This document shows positions 35,333 to 44,459 of a DNA stretch of 64,000 bases, in pieces. The translations under genes were made by a program, and so were the position numbers. Each line of letters starts with the position of its first letter. Positions within the stretch are counted from its first letter, which is position 1. The notes under the pieces were generated by a model. The model saw nothing but the letters and a program-made list of their open reading frames with translations. It searched no databases and had not been told where the DNA came from. Source of the DNA: Pseudomonadales bacterium (GTDB lineage Bacteria; Pseudomonadota; Gammaproteobacteria; Pseudomonadales; Azotimanducaceae); NCBI GenBank assembly GCA_016779585.1, contig JADHNI010000005.1, positions 1 through 64,000 of the forward strand. Direction: 5' to 3'.

Positions 35333-36414
35333 AAACAGCGCTTACCGTTTTACTTGCCTGCCTTCTCGTCAGCTGCAGTTCCGCACCGGAGCGAGCGAAA
35401 AGCCCTGAGCTGCCGCGCCCTGTCGATACTGTTCTCAGGGTAGCGAGTGAACCGCCATCCCACGCCCTGAATATCGGTATTCGGGTGTTTGAGGCTAATG
35501 AAGCGGAAGGCACATCCCTGTATGGAGCGCAGAAGCAGGTGCTTTCCGTGGAGAAACGTTATGTACCTTACCAGCTTAAGAAGACGCTGGACCGCTCGGG
35601 CTATTTCGGCGCCGTCAGGGTGATGCCTCGCGAAGACCTCTCGGCGGAATTGAACATTACTGGCCGCCTTATTGAATCGGACGGTGTCGTACTGAAGTTC
35701 TCCATTAAAGCGGAGGATGCAGCCGGCAGGATCTGGCTGGATCGTATTTACCAGGATGGCGCTACAGGTGAAGATTATTCAAAGGATCCGGACTACAACA
35801 AGGATCCGTTTCATGGGCTTTACAACCAGGTCGCTAACGATTTGGTTGAGGTACTGAGACTGCGCAGCGAGCCAGAGTTGCAGACGCTGCTGGATATTGC
35901 AACGGTGGTGTACGGCCGGTCTCTGTCTGAAGAAGCTTTTGGTCGTTACCTTAAAGAAACTGAAGAAGGCCTGGTGCTTGTTGGTCTGCCTGCCCTGACT
36001 GATCCCGCATTTGTTCGTGTCCAGAGAATCCGTGACAGTGAGTACCTGTTCGCGGACAGCATCGATGCCCATTATGAAAGTCTGCAGCGTCAGGTCGGGC
36101 AGACCTATGCCTGGTGGCAGCATTACAGCTATGAACTCATCATGGGTAATCGGCGACTTGAGACGATTGATGCCACTCGTGGTGCAACCAGTGGTTCCTG
36201 GTATTCACTGGAGCGTGTCTACAAGACTTACCAGGAGTCCAAGATGAATGAAGACGCGCTGCGTGAGCTGACCGAAAGTTTTGATCGTGAAACAGAGCCG
36301 ACGGTTACCGAGATTGCCGGCAAGGTAGTGCAACTGCACGGCACGCTGGATTTCCAGGTGGATGAATGGCGCCGCCTGCTGAGGCAGGCCTGGCAGCAGG
36401 AGACTGCTCTTTAG
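35329..36414 (+). CDS. Lipoprotein of unknown function
   Basis: The 361-residue product has a lipobox L-V-S-C16 after a hydrophobic leader. It contains RVFEANEA and a repeated, mainly helical body with many charged residues. No family is known to me. It is translated coupled to the exported protein before it. Its stop shares four bases with the PDZ gene on the other strand. Confidence 0.75.
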   Translation: MKTALTVLLACLLVSCSSAPERAKSPELPRPVDTVLRVASEPPSHALNIGIRVFEANEAEGTSLYGAQKQVLSVEKRYVPYQLKKTLDRSGYFGAVRVMPREDLSAELNITGRLIESDGVVLKFSIKAEDAAGRIWLDRIYQDGATGEDYSKDPDYNKDPFHGLYNQVANDLVEVLRLRSEPELQTLLDIATVVYGRSLSEEAFGRYLKETEEGLVLVGLPALTDPAFVRVQRIRDSEYLFADSIDAHYESLQRQVGQTYAWWQHYSYELIMGNRRLETIDATRGATSGSWYSLERVYKTYQESKMNEDALRELTESFDRETEPTVTEIAGKVVQLHGTLDFQVDEWRRLLRQAWQQETAL

Positions 36415-37244
36415 TCGTCGTCGGGATTGATCCTGATCGCGGACAACCTGACACCCAACGGTCCCCGGGGTACGGATACAGTCATTTGTTCACCGTCTCG
36501 CAACAGGGTCAGGTTAACCGCTTCATCTTTTTCACCCTGGGACGTCAGACCACGAATATCACCGGGCTTGTAGAGCGTGCTTTCTTCGTAGCGGAGAAGT
36601 ACGTCGCCCGCCTTTACGCCGCTGGTTTCGGCTGCGGATCCCAGCATAACCGATGACACCGCAACGCGGTTCGACTGCCCTGAATAGTAGAGGTAGCGAT
36701 CGTAGGTGGAACCATCAATCTGATCCCTTACTCGTACCTGTTCTTCGCGCAGGGCGATCATTTCCTCCCGGTACTGCTCTGACCCGATATAGCCCTCCCG
36801 GATGGCGCGGTCCCGAAGTTCCAGGCGTTTCAGTTCAGATTCACTGACGCGCCTGGCGATCTGCTCTGCGGTGTGACTGTCCAGTCCTGCTGCAACGAGC
36901 CCTTCAACAACCGCGACTGGTTCACGGCTCCCACCAAAGAAACTGATACTGCTTTCGGGTGTGGTGGCATCTTCGTCTTCAATCTGTCCAGTCCCGGGTG
37001 ATGTCGGGTTTTCGCGGGATTCAATTAGTTTCAGTCGTGCACTCACACTGGCGAGTTCTACCTCCAGGTTGCGCAGACGTTCATCGGACCGGGTTGCCAG
37101 GGAACCTGTTCTTGCCTGGTCAGCAGAAACGCCCGGTTCGCGGGAATCCGCAATCGAAGCCACTTCCGTGGATTTGGAAATGAAGACGCCAATGACGATG
37201 CCGACGGTCAGTAATACGAAGCTGCCAAGATAGAGTTTGATCAC
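36411..37244 (-). CDS. PDZ-domain membrane protein
   Basis: The 277-residue protein has one N-terminal membrane helix (about 3-23), a coiled-coil-like stretch with heptads near 53-75, and a C-terminal PDZ-like domain (about 180-272: AVSSVMLGSAAETSGVKAGDVLLRYEE and VNLTLLRDGEQMTVSVPRG). No protease domain is present. It probably anchors a periplasmic contact. Its stop overlaps the lipoprotein stop tail to tail. Confidence 0.8.
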   Translation of the reverse strand: MIKLYLGSFVLLTVGIVIGVFISKSTEVASIADSREPGVSADQARTGSLATRSDERLRNLEVELASVSARLKLIESRENPTSPGTGQIEDEDATTPESSISFFGGSREPVAVVEGLVAAGLDSHTAEQIARRVSESELKRLELRDRAIREGYIGSEQYREEMIALREEQVRVRDQIDGSTYDRYLYYSGQSNRVAVSSVMLGSAAETSGVKAGDVLLRYEESTLYKPGDIRGLTSQGEKDEAVNLTLLRDGEQMTVSVPRGPLGVRLSAIRINPDDD

Positions 37245-37262
37245 GCTACCTAGTGTAGCTTT

Positions 37263-38348
37263 TTACCGGCGGAGTTCATCCAGGCTGATGACCTGTTCGG
37301 CGATGACTGCACTCGTTTCGTCGCGCAGTTCAAGGCGCACCTCTTGGTTCGGCCAGTCCAGCAGGATCATGCCATAGTTAACCTCGTAGTAAGGTTTTGT
37401 CAGGCGATGGGGACCCGGCTCGTCCTGCGGGTCATCAACCCATCCTGTAAGAGGCAGGTTGAGTGAGGAACTTGTCATCTCATAGAGCGGATAGGGTGTG
37501 ACGTCGCTGCGTGAATAAATCGCAGCAGAGTGCCTGTCCCCGGATACGATGATGAGATTTTCGGTGCCGGACAGCACTTCATACAGGCGTTTTTGTTCTA
37601 CTGGCATCATCGCCCAGGACTCCCAGTAGTGCCCCTCTGCTATCACCTGGATGCTGGAAAGCAGGATGCGCAGGTCTGCGGGCTTGTTGAGTTCAGATTC
37701 CAGCCACTGCCATTGGGCAGCACCCAGCATGTCCTGGTTCGGATCCTGAGTGCGGGTGTAGCGGCCTACAGCCTGATCGGGGTTTCTTTCGTAAGGACTG
37801 CTGAAGAACCGGGTGTCCAGCACAATGATCTGCACCCGTTGTCCCTCGGGACCTGCCATCGTTGAGTAATAGGTACCCGGACGCTGCCGGCGTTCATCAT
37901 CCGAGGGCAGGTCCCAGACGTGTTCAAACAATTGTTCGGAATATTCCCGGACCACAAACGCAGCGCCGGTATCGTTTTTGCCATAGTCATGGTCATCCCA
38001 GGCGACAATGAGCGGTGTGTCTGCTCGAAGAGTAGCGAAATCCTGGGATGCAGCCAGTGCGCCGTAGGCATGACGCAGGCTCTTCAGCTCCGGATCATCT
38101 GATTCGTCCCGTGCGTAGACATTGTCTCCCATAAAGAGAAAAGCATCCGGATTCTGCCTGGCGATTTCACCAAAGATCGCGTCGGACCCGTAGGGTGTAA
38201 AACAGGAACCAATCGCGATACGGGTAAGACTGGCTGCAGGATCAAGACTTGCGGCGGGCATTGGCCGCGCAGGCAGGAAATCGTCTGCTCCGGAAATCGA
38301 CGAATGTATGGAAACCAGGAACAGGAAAAACGACGCTAGATATCTCAT
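37263..38348 (-). CDS. PhoD-like alkaline phosphatase/phosphodiesterase
   Basis: The 361-residue start is at MRYLASFFLFLVSIHSSISG, a signal peptide; an upstream Met leads into it without improving it. IGSCFTPYG, FLFMGDNVYA, IVAWDDHDYGKND and SGDRHSAAI carry the metal-binding Asp, Asn and His of the PhoD-like metallophosphatases. It would release phosphate from esters in the periplasm. It follows the PDZ gene's start region on the same strand, 18 bases away. Confidence 0.88.
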   Translation of the reverse strand: MRYLASFFLFLVSIHSSISGADDFLPARPMPAASLDPAASLTRIAIGSCFTPYGSDAIFGEIARQNPDAFLFMGDNVYARDESDDPELKSLRHAYGALAASQDFATLRADTPLIVAWDDHDYGKNDTGAAFVVREYSEQLFEHVWDLPSDDERRQRPGTYYSTMAGPEGQRVQIIVLDTRFFSSPYERNPDQAVGRYTRTQDPNQDMLGAAQWQWLESELNKPADLRILLSSIQVIAEGHYWESWAMMPVEQKRLYEVLSGTENLIIVSGDRHSAAIYSRSDVTPYPLYEMTSSSLNLPLTGWVDDPQDEPGPHRLTKPYYEVNYGMILLDWPNQEVRLELRDETSAVIAEQVISLDELRR

Positions 38349-38439
38349 GGGCAGAATGTATCCTTTCGCACGGGTCCGGCCAAGAGCTTTACCGAAACCT
38401 AACAATCCCTCGCTAGCATCTGCTCTTCTCCTTTAGAAG

Positions 38440-39390
38440 ATGAAGAAGCCGATGCGGATCGTTTTCCTGATAGTTGTCATGCTGCTTTCACCACTCACCC
38501 AGGCAGAACCCCTGGTGATCGCCCATCGGGGTGCAAGTGGTTACCTTCCGGAGCATACCCTTGAGGCTTACCGCATGGCCATCGAACAGGGCGCGGACTA
38601 TATCGAGCCGGATCTTGTGGTCACCCGCGACAATATCCTGGTCGCAAGGCACGACATTTATCTTAGTACAACGACCAATGTCGCTGAAATTTACCCGGAA
38701 CGAAAGCGTACCCTGGAAGGGCGGGAGGACTGGTTCGTCCATGACTTTACGCTGGCCGAACTTCGCCAGCTGCGTGCCAGGCAACCCTTCGAGGGTCGAA
38801 GCACAGAACATGATGACCGCTACCGGATACCAACTTTTTCTGAAGTGCTGGATCTGATTAAGGCGGTCCGGGGTGACAGGATCATTGGCGTTTATCCGGA
38901 GCTGAAGGCCCCGGGGTTGTTCCAGGCAGCAGGTCATGATGTGGCCAGCCTGCTGCTGGCTGAGCTCAAGGTCCACGGGATAACGTCAGATATCTTTATC
39001 CAGTGTTTCGAGGCAGAGGCCCTCAGGAGGCTGGATAACCTGACAGACCTGCCCCTGGTCATGCTGGTGATGCCCAGGAGCCGCGATAACCTGGCCGAGC
39101 CCAACATACCGCTCGCTGAAATTGCCGAATTTGCCGATGGTGTTGGCGCCATGAAGTATCTGCTCATGGATAAAACCGGGCAATCCTCGGGGTTTGTGCA
39201 GCAGGCCAAATCACTTGGACTGTTCGTTCATGCCTGGACTTTCCGTGATGACCAGCTGCCACCGCTGATCAATTCCGGTGAGGAAGAACTCCTGCTTTTC
39301 CTGAAACTCGGCATTGATGGTTTCTTCACAGACTTTCCAGATACCGGCGTAAGCGCGGTTCAGACTTTTTCGCGCGCACCCGAAAGGTAG
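38440..39390 (+). CDS. glpQ: Periplasmic glycerophosphodiester phosphodiesterase
   Basis: The 316-residue protein has a signal peptide (to about residue 22, LTQA before EPL) and the GDPD motif IAHRGASGYLPEHTLEAYRMAIEQGADYIEPDL, with His, Arg, Glu and Asp for metal and phosphate binding. It cuts glycerophosphodiesters to glycerol 3-phosphate. Its end overlaps the kinase gene tail to tail by 31 bases. Confidence 0.9.
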   Translation: MKKPMRIVFLIVVMLLSPLTQAEPLVIAHRGASGYLPEHTLEAYRMAIEQGADYIEPDLVVTRDNILVARHDIYLSTTTNVAEIYPERKRTLEGREDWFVHDFTLAELRQLRARQPFEGRSTEHDDRYRIPTFSEVLDLIKAVRGDRIIGVYPELKAPGLFQAAGHDVASLLLAELKVHGITSDIFIQCFEAEALRRLDNLTDLPLVMLVMPRSRDNLAEPNIPLAEIAEFADGVGAMKYLLMDKTGQSSGFVQQAKSLGLFVHAWTFRDDQLPPLINSGEEELLLFLKLGIDGFFTDFPDTGVSAVQTFSRAPER

Positions 39391-40349
39391 GTGTAGTGAT
39401 CCCCAATGGCGGCCAGGTGACGATCCAGCAATAGTTCACCTTCTCCAGGGTCACCATGCTTGAAGACAAGTCCCGGCAGGTAGAGAGAAGGAAGCAGCGC
39501 CAGGCGGTAGGAATCGAGTATTTCCTGCCTGTGGCAGGCAACGCCCGAGTTCCGGAGTGTGTCGCAATAGAGGTCAAGTAATCCAGACTCCCACTGCCGG
39601 CGGTCAGCTGCCGCCAGGCTGCCCGCCATGAAACTCGCCAGGTCAAACCCAGCCGGCGCATGATTGGACTCACCCCAGTCGAGGACAATCACATCGTCAA
39701 GGAAGCGCAGGTTGTCCAGGCGATAGTCCATGTGGGTGAATACCTGGTCCTGCCCCGTGAATAAGGAAACGTACGCCAGGCTGTTGCGAGCATAATAATG
39801 CGCCAGGGTCCTGGCTTGTTCCCTGCCCGAAAAGTTCTGAAGGCTATCCAGCACAAATGACTGCATGTCTTCCACGGCAGACACTAAGCCGGTTTCGATA
39901 CCCTGCAGTTGCTCTGGTGGATTCAGCTGAAAGTGCGCGTGAATCCGGGCGAGAGTTGCTATGGCACTTGCTGCCTTGCCCTCAGATGCTCCCTCGCTCG
40001 TGCTGACAGTACCCTCGTCACCGAGATCCTGTAACAGAAGAAGAAACCGGTCAGTTGCACTGTGGTAACACTCGGGTGTTCGAAAAGGCAGTTCGTGTGC
40101 CAGCTCTCCATAAAACCGCCGTTCATTAATATAGGAACCAAAACGTTCTGCCATCGAGCGACGTTCAGGATCCTGGCTCGCCTTTTTCATAATGACGGAT
40201 CGTGTTTCTTCTCCGCAGTTGACCTTGAGCCGATATACGTCAGCCATGTATCCCCGGGGTGACGCCTGGATAGGGTACACGGTGAAGGAGCGCACATCGC
40301 ACTGCAGTGCGCGAGCGAGTTCTTCCTGACTGATGTGTTCGGTTTCCAT
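39360..40349 (-). CDS. APH/choline-kinase-like phosphotransferase
   Basis: The 329-residue kinase fold has the catalytic H-M-D-Y-R-L-D-N in VFTHMDYRLDNLRF and the metal-binding VLDWGE. The target could be an alcohol, an amino sugar or an ecdysteroid-like compound, and cannot be read. An ATG is the first likely start. It overlaps the GlpQ-like gene at its end. Confidence 0.82.
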   Translation of the reverse strand: METEHISQEELARALQCDVRSFTVYPIQASPRGYMADVYRLKVNCGEETRSVIMKKASQDPERRSMAERFGSYINERRFYGELAHELPFRTPECYHSATDRFLLLLQDLGDEGTVSTSEGASEGKAASAIATLARIHAHFQLNPPEQLQGIETGLVSAVEDMQSFVLDSLQNFSGREQARTLAHYYARNSLAYVSLFTGQDQVFTHMDYRLDNLRFLDDVIVLDWGESNHAPAGFDLASFMAGSLAAADRRQWESGLLDLYCDTLRNSGVACHRQEILDSYRLALLPSLYLPGLVFKHGDPGEGELLLDRHLAAIGDHYTYLSGAREKV

Positions 40350-40404
40350 TGAAGCAGTTTAAACCAGTCGCTATCTCGCAAGGGAACTGGTAGCTTCCTC
40401 GCCG

Positions 40405-42120
40405 ATGGTTACCCGAGTTTTAGTACCCGACGAAACCGGCGGCTGGCTGGTTTTTACGGAGCCGCGCGAGATACTGACTGCAACCTCGCCTGACAAAGTC
40501 GTAGAGGTGTTGGCCAGGGCTGAGTCTGCTGCGCAGGAAGGTTTTCATGTGGCCGGGTATGTCACCTACGAGGCAGCTTCTGCTTTTGATGCTGCGCTGG
40601 CGCACCATCCCGTCGGGCCTCTGCCCCTGCTGTCTTTTGGTGTTTTTGACACGCCCCGGCCGGCAACAATCAATATCCAGGAAGAAGTTACGATATTGCT
40701 GGCGCCGGATCTTCCGCGGAGTGACTATGAATTGTCACTAAACCGGATACGCGGGTTCCTGGCTGATGGGGATACCTACCAGGTGAACTTTACCCAGCAG
40801 ATGCGGGGTCGGTTGCACGGCGAGGCTGAATCCCTGATGGCTCAGCTGGCGCAGGTTCAGCCCACACCCTATGCCATGATGATTGAATCCTCTGGGCACA
40901 TCATTTTCAGCATATCCCCCGAACTCTTCTTCGAGCGAACCGGTAATCGCCTGCGAACGGAACCGATGAAAGGCACCCGACCAAGGGGGCGGTTTATTAA
41001 AGAAGACCAGATGCAGTACGAATCGCTCGCCGGGTCCGGAAAAGATCGCGCGGAGAACCTGATGATCGTAGACATGATTCGTAATGACCTCGGGCGGGTT
41101 GCAGATACGGGAAGTGTTCATGTCGATGAGATGTTCAGGATCAGAGCGCTGCCCACGGTGTGGCAACAGGTATCTTCGGTCTCCGCCGAGACTGGTGCCA
41201 GTCTGTCAGACATCTTTTCGGCCCTGTTCCCATGTGCTTCGGTCACCGGTGCCCCGCGGGCGAGAACCATGGAGATCATAAGCGAGCTGGAATCAGGACC
41301 GCGCGGCGTTTACACGGGCGCGGTCGGTATGATCCGGCCGGGTGGTGACTGCAGGTTCGCCGTGGCGATTCGCACACTGCTGTTGGACAAAAAAACCGCT
41401 GAGGCAACTTATGGTGTCGGCGGCGGTATTGTCTGGGATTCGGATACTGAAGAAGAATGGCAGGAAGCCCTGGTGAAGGCGTCGGTGCTCGGTGCGAGCC
41501 GACCGGATTTCCAGCTGTTCGAAACCATGCGCTTTGAGGTCGCTCGTGGATTCCAGAGGCTGGACTATCACATGAGTCGGCTCACCGGCTCGGCAAAGTA
41601 TTTTGATTTCAGTTGTCCGCAAGCAGAAATTCGTCGTGCGTTGGATGACTTCCAGTGTGCCGACGACTGTCGCGTCAGGTTACTCCTCGACAGGCATGGT
41701 GCATTTACTCTGGAACAGTCCCCGCTGCCTGAGAGCAGTGAAGTGGTCAGGCTGCGCATCGCATCAGCCCCTGTGGATAGTCAGGATGTCTTTCTGTTTC
41801 ACAAGACTACCCACCGCACGGTTTATGATGAGGCCAGGGCGTCGGTCACGGACTGTGACGATGTGCTGCTGTTCAACGAGAAGGGCGAGCTGACGGAAAC
41901 CAGCATCGCCAACGTGTTCCTTGAGGTAGAAGGCCAACTGCTTACGCCACCAGTTTTCAGCGGTTTGCTGGCCGGGACGCTTCGCCAGGCCATGCTGGAC
42001 TCAGGGGAAGCAAAGGAAGCGATCCTCAAGCTCGATGACCTTGAACGAGCAGACGGCGTATTCGTGGCCAACAGCCTGCGTGGGCTCCGCAGGGCGATCG
42101 TGCTGTCGAATAGTCAGTAA
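40405..42120 (+). CDS. pabB: Fused aminodeoxychorismate synthase I and ADC lyase (PabB-PabC)
   Basis: The 571-residue protein joins two enzymes. Residues to about 365 are the chorismate-binding PabB part, with P187-M-K189-G-T, the lysine-bearing motif that marks PabB rather than TrpE, and VTGAPRARTMEI. From about 368 a PLP lyase part begins (LFETMRFEV) with the candidate Schiff-base lysine K467 in FHKTTHRTVYDEA. Together they make 4-aminobenzoate from chorismate for folate, given a PabA. No PabA is adjacent. Confidence 0.92.
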   Translation: MVTRVLVPDETGGWLVFTEPREILTATSPDKVVEVLARAESAAQEGFHVAGYVTYEAASAFDAALAHHPVGPLPLLSFGVFDTPRPATINIQEEVTILLAPDLPRSDYELSLNRIRGFLADGDTYQVNFTQQMRGRLHGEAESLMAQLAQVQPTPYAMMIESSGHIIFSISPELFFERTGNRLRTEPMKGTRPRGRFIKEDQMQYESLAGSGKDRAENLMIVDMIRNDLGRVADTGSVHVDEMFRIRALPTVWQQVSSVSAETGASLSDIFSALFPCASVTGAPRARTMEIISELESGPRGVYTGAVGMIRPGGDCRFAVAIRTLLLDKKTAEATYGVGGGIVWDSDTEEEWQEALVKASVLGASRPDFQLFETMRFEVARGFQRLDYHMSRLTGSAKYFDFSCPQAEIRRALDDFQCADDCRVRLLLDRHGAFTLEQSPLPESSEVVRLRIASAPVDSQDVFLFHKTTHRTVYDEARASVTDCDDVLLFNEKGELTETSIANVFLEVEGQLLTPPVFSGLLAGTLRQAMLDSGEAKEAILKLDDLERADGVFVANSLRGLRRAIVLSNSQ

Positions 42121-42740
42121 GCGCTGTCAGGCAAGCCAGGCAAGGGTCCTTCGCCAGCCACGAAGTGTTGCGTGTGGAATCCTTCACCGGCCTGGACCAG
42201 GTGAAAGATGGTGTCGTTGGACTGGGAAAAGCTGAACATTTCCTGTTCATCGTGACCCAGCAGGATGCTCACCATGATTCGCCCGATGATGCCGTGAGAG
42301 ACAATGGCGATCTTCCGGTGTTCAAGTTGTACGATCTCATCCAGGAAAGGCCTGGCCCTGTCGATCATGTCCGGATAATTCTCACAGTTTGGACCGCGGT
42401 AGTGGAAACGGTCTGCCTGCCAGGCCGAGAATTCCTCTGGCCATTTGTGCGACACCTCATCCCACATCTCTCCGCTCCAGTCGCCGCAGTCCCACTCCTT
42501 GATGCGATCGTCGAACTCAACGTTAACATTCAGATGTCGATTGATGATCTCCGCAGTCTGGCGAGTTCTGTCCAGCGGTGAGGCCACCATGTGTTCGATA
42601 TCCAGGCCTGCGAGAAAACGGCCACTGATATCCGCCTGCTGACGGCCGGTTTCGTTCAGGTTGGAGTTCCACTGGCCCTGCATGCGTCGAATGGCATTCC
42701 ATTCGGTCTGGCCGTGCCTGATGAAGTAGAACTCTTTCAC
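42114..42740 (-). CDS. Histidine phosphatase family protein
   Basis: The 208-residue enzyme has the phospho-acceptor R8-H9-G10-Q-T-E-W-N and the distal SHGIIGR, typical of phosphoglycerate-mutase-like phosphatases. The substrate is unknown; small phosphate esters or alpha-ribazole phosphate are options. Its stop overlaps the PabB-PabC stop by seven bases tail to tail. Confidence 0.88.
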   Translation of the reverse strand: MKEFYFIRHGQTEWNAIRRMQGQWNSNLNETGRQQADISGRFLAGLDIEHMVASPLDRTRQTAEIINRHLNVNVEFDDRIKEWDCGDWSGEMWDEVSHKWPEEFSAWQADRFHYRGPNCENYPDMIDRARPFLDEIVQLEHRKIAIVSHGIIGRIMVSILLGHDEQEMFSFSQSNDTIFHLVQAGEGFHTQHFVAGEGPLPGLPDSAY

Positions 42741-42866
42741 GTCTTGCGCCCTTCCATTGTTTCCCGGATTGACGAAATTAACACAAACGACAGCTGGTCA
42801 CTCATTGTGCTGGCATTGCTCCTTCGGCTGGGTTTCCTTGCGCCGTAACCAATAAAAGAAGTCCTC

Positions 42867-44420
42867 ATGCAGCGTTTATCAATTGCCATGTGTCTGCTGT
42901 TTTTCGTCTCAATGAGTTCAGCGGCTGACAAACCCAACATCCTGGTGATCTGGGGAGATGACGTGGGTGTGCACAATATCAGTGCCTACAACCACGGCAT
43001 CATGGGTTTCCAGACACCCAACATCGACCGAATTGCTGCGGAAGGTGCGCTCTTCACGGACGCCTACGCGCAGCAGAGCTGCACGGCGGGTCGCGCCTCT
43101 TTCATCCTGGGCCAGCATCCGTTCCGAACAGGGCTGCTGACCATTGGCATGCCAGGTTCTGACCATGGTATTCCCGACTGGGCGCCTACCATCGCTGACC
43201 TGGTCAAGGACCACGGTTACATGACCGGGCAATTCGGCAAGAACCACCTCGGAGACCAGGACAAGCATCTTCCGACCAATCATGGTTTCGATGAGTTCTT
43301 TGGCAACCTGTATCACCTGAATGCAGAGGAAGAGCCCGAGACCTATTACTACCCCAAGGATCCCGAGTTCCGAAAGCGTTTCGGACCGCGCGGTGTCATC
43401 AAGTCCTCTGCTGACGGCAATATCGAAGACACGGGACCAATGACGAAAAAGCGTATGGAAACGGCGGACGAAGAGTTCCTGAACGCTGGCCTGGATTTTA
43501 TCGATCGTGCGCACAAGGCAGACAAGCCTTTCTTCGTCTGGATGAGCACCACTCGAATGCACGTGCGGACAAGACTGAAAAAGGAAACCGAAGGCAGAAC
43601 CGGCATTGGCCTGTATCCAGACGGCATGGCGGAACATGACGATCATGTTGGCATGCTGCTGGACAAGTTGGATGAGCTGGGTATTGCTGACAACACCATT
43701 GTGATTTACAGCACTGACAATGGCGCAGAAACTGTATCCTGGCCGGATGGTGGTATCACACCCTTCAAGGGTGAGAAAGGCACGACCTGGGAAGGTGGTT
43801 TCCGCGTGCCGCTCGCGGTTCGCTGGCCCGGCGTGATAGAACCAGGCACCAAGAACAATGACATCATCTCCCACGAGGACTGGATGCCGACATTGCTTTC
43901 CGCCGTTGGTGAATCAGACATCGTCGGCAAGTTGAAGGAAGGGCACCGTGCCAATGGCAAAGATTGGCGTGTACACCTCGACGGCTATGATTTCATGCCA
44001 CGCTTCAAGGGTGAGGTAGACAAGGGACCAAGAGAACAGATCTTCTACTTTGGCCAGGGCGGCGAGCTGAATGCTGTGCGCTGGAATGACTGGAAGATTC
44101 ATTTCGCCACGCTGGAAGGCAACATCACCAATGCCTCACGGATTGAACCCTCTTGGCCTGTAGTGATTAACCTGAAGGCTGATCCATACGAATATGCCTG
44201 GGAGCACTCGGCCATGTACCTGCGCTGGATGGCAGATAACATGTGGCTCTTTGTTCCCGTACAGGTTGAGATCCAGAAGTTCCTGGCATCGATGGACGGT
44301 TACCCGTTCCAGGAAGGCCGGTCCCTGAATGCTGGCGGTATCAACTATCGTTCGCTCAAGGCGCTGAAGATCCTTGAACAGATTGAGGGCAAGGGGTTGC
44401 TCGAACGTCCGGGTAACTAG
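42867..44420 (+). CDS. Sulfatase with C-x-A-x-R formylglycine motif
   Basis: The 517-residue protein has a signal peptide (to about residue 20), D31-D32 metal ligands, and C72-T-A-G-R76, where Cys is converted to formylglycine. Most such sites read C-x-P-x-R, so Ala replaces Pro; this variant is accepted in the family. It has the SHEDWMPTLL segment typical of arylsulfatases. A periplasmic sulfate ester is the likely substrate. It is divergent from the histidine phosphatase gene with about 126 bases between. Confidence 0.9.
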   Translation: MQRLSIAMCLLFFVSMSSAADKPNILVIWGDDVGVHNISAYNHGIMGFQTPNIDRIAAEGALFTDAYAQQSCTAGRASFILGQHPFRTGLLTIGMPGSDHGIPDWAPTIADLVKDHGYMTGQFGKNHLGDQDKHLPTNHGFDEFFGNLYHLNAEEEPETYYYPKDPEFRKRFGPRGVIKSSADGNIEDTGPMTKKRMETADEEFLNAGLDFIDRAHKADKPFFVWMSTTRMHVRTRLKKETEGRTGIGLYPDGMAEHDDHVGMLLDKLDELGIADNTIVIYSTDNGAETVSWPDGGITPFKGEKGTTWEGGFRVPLAVRWPGVIEPGTKNNDIISHEDWMPTLLSAVGESDIVGKLKEGHRANGKDWRVHLDGYDFMPRFKGEVDKGPREQIFYFGQGGELNAVRWNDWKIHFATLEGNITNASRIEPSWPVVINLKADPYEYAWEHSAMYLRWMADNMWLFVPVQVEIQKFLASMDGYPFQEGRSLNAGGINYRSLKALKILEQIEGKGLLERPGN

Positions 44421-44459
44421 GGCGACGATACCCGGGCGACGGGTGGCGTTCCTGCGCTT

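Noticed and set aside
42918-43874. 318-residue antisense frame opposite the sulfatase
   Set aside because: Shadow of a real sulfatase with clear active-site motifs; no domain seen.
44421-44459. Hairpin between the sulfatase and VOC-like genes
   Set aside because: ACCCG/CGGGT gives five pairs only, with a T-run too far away to call a terminator.
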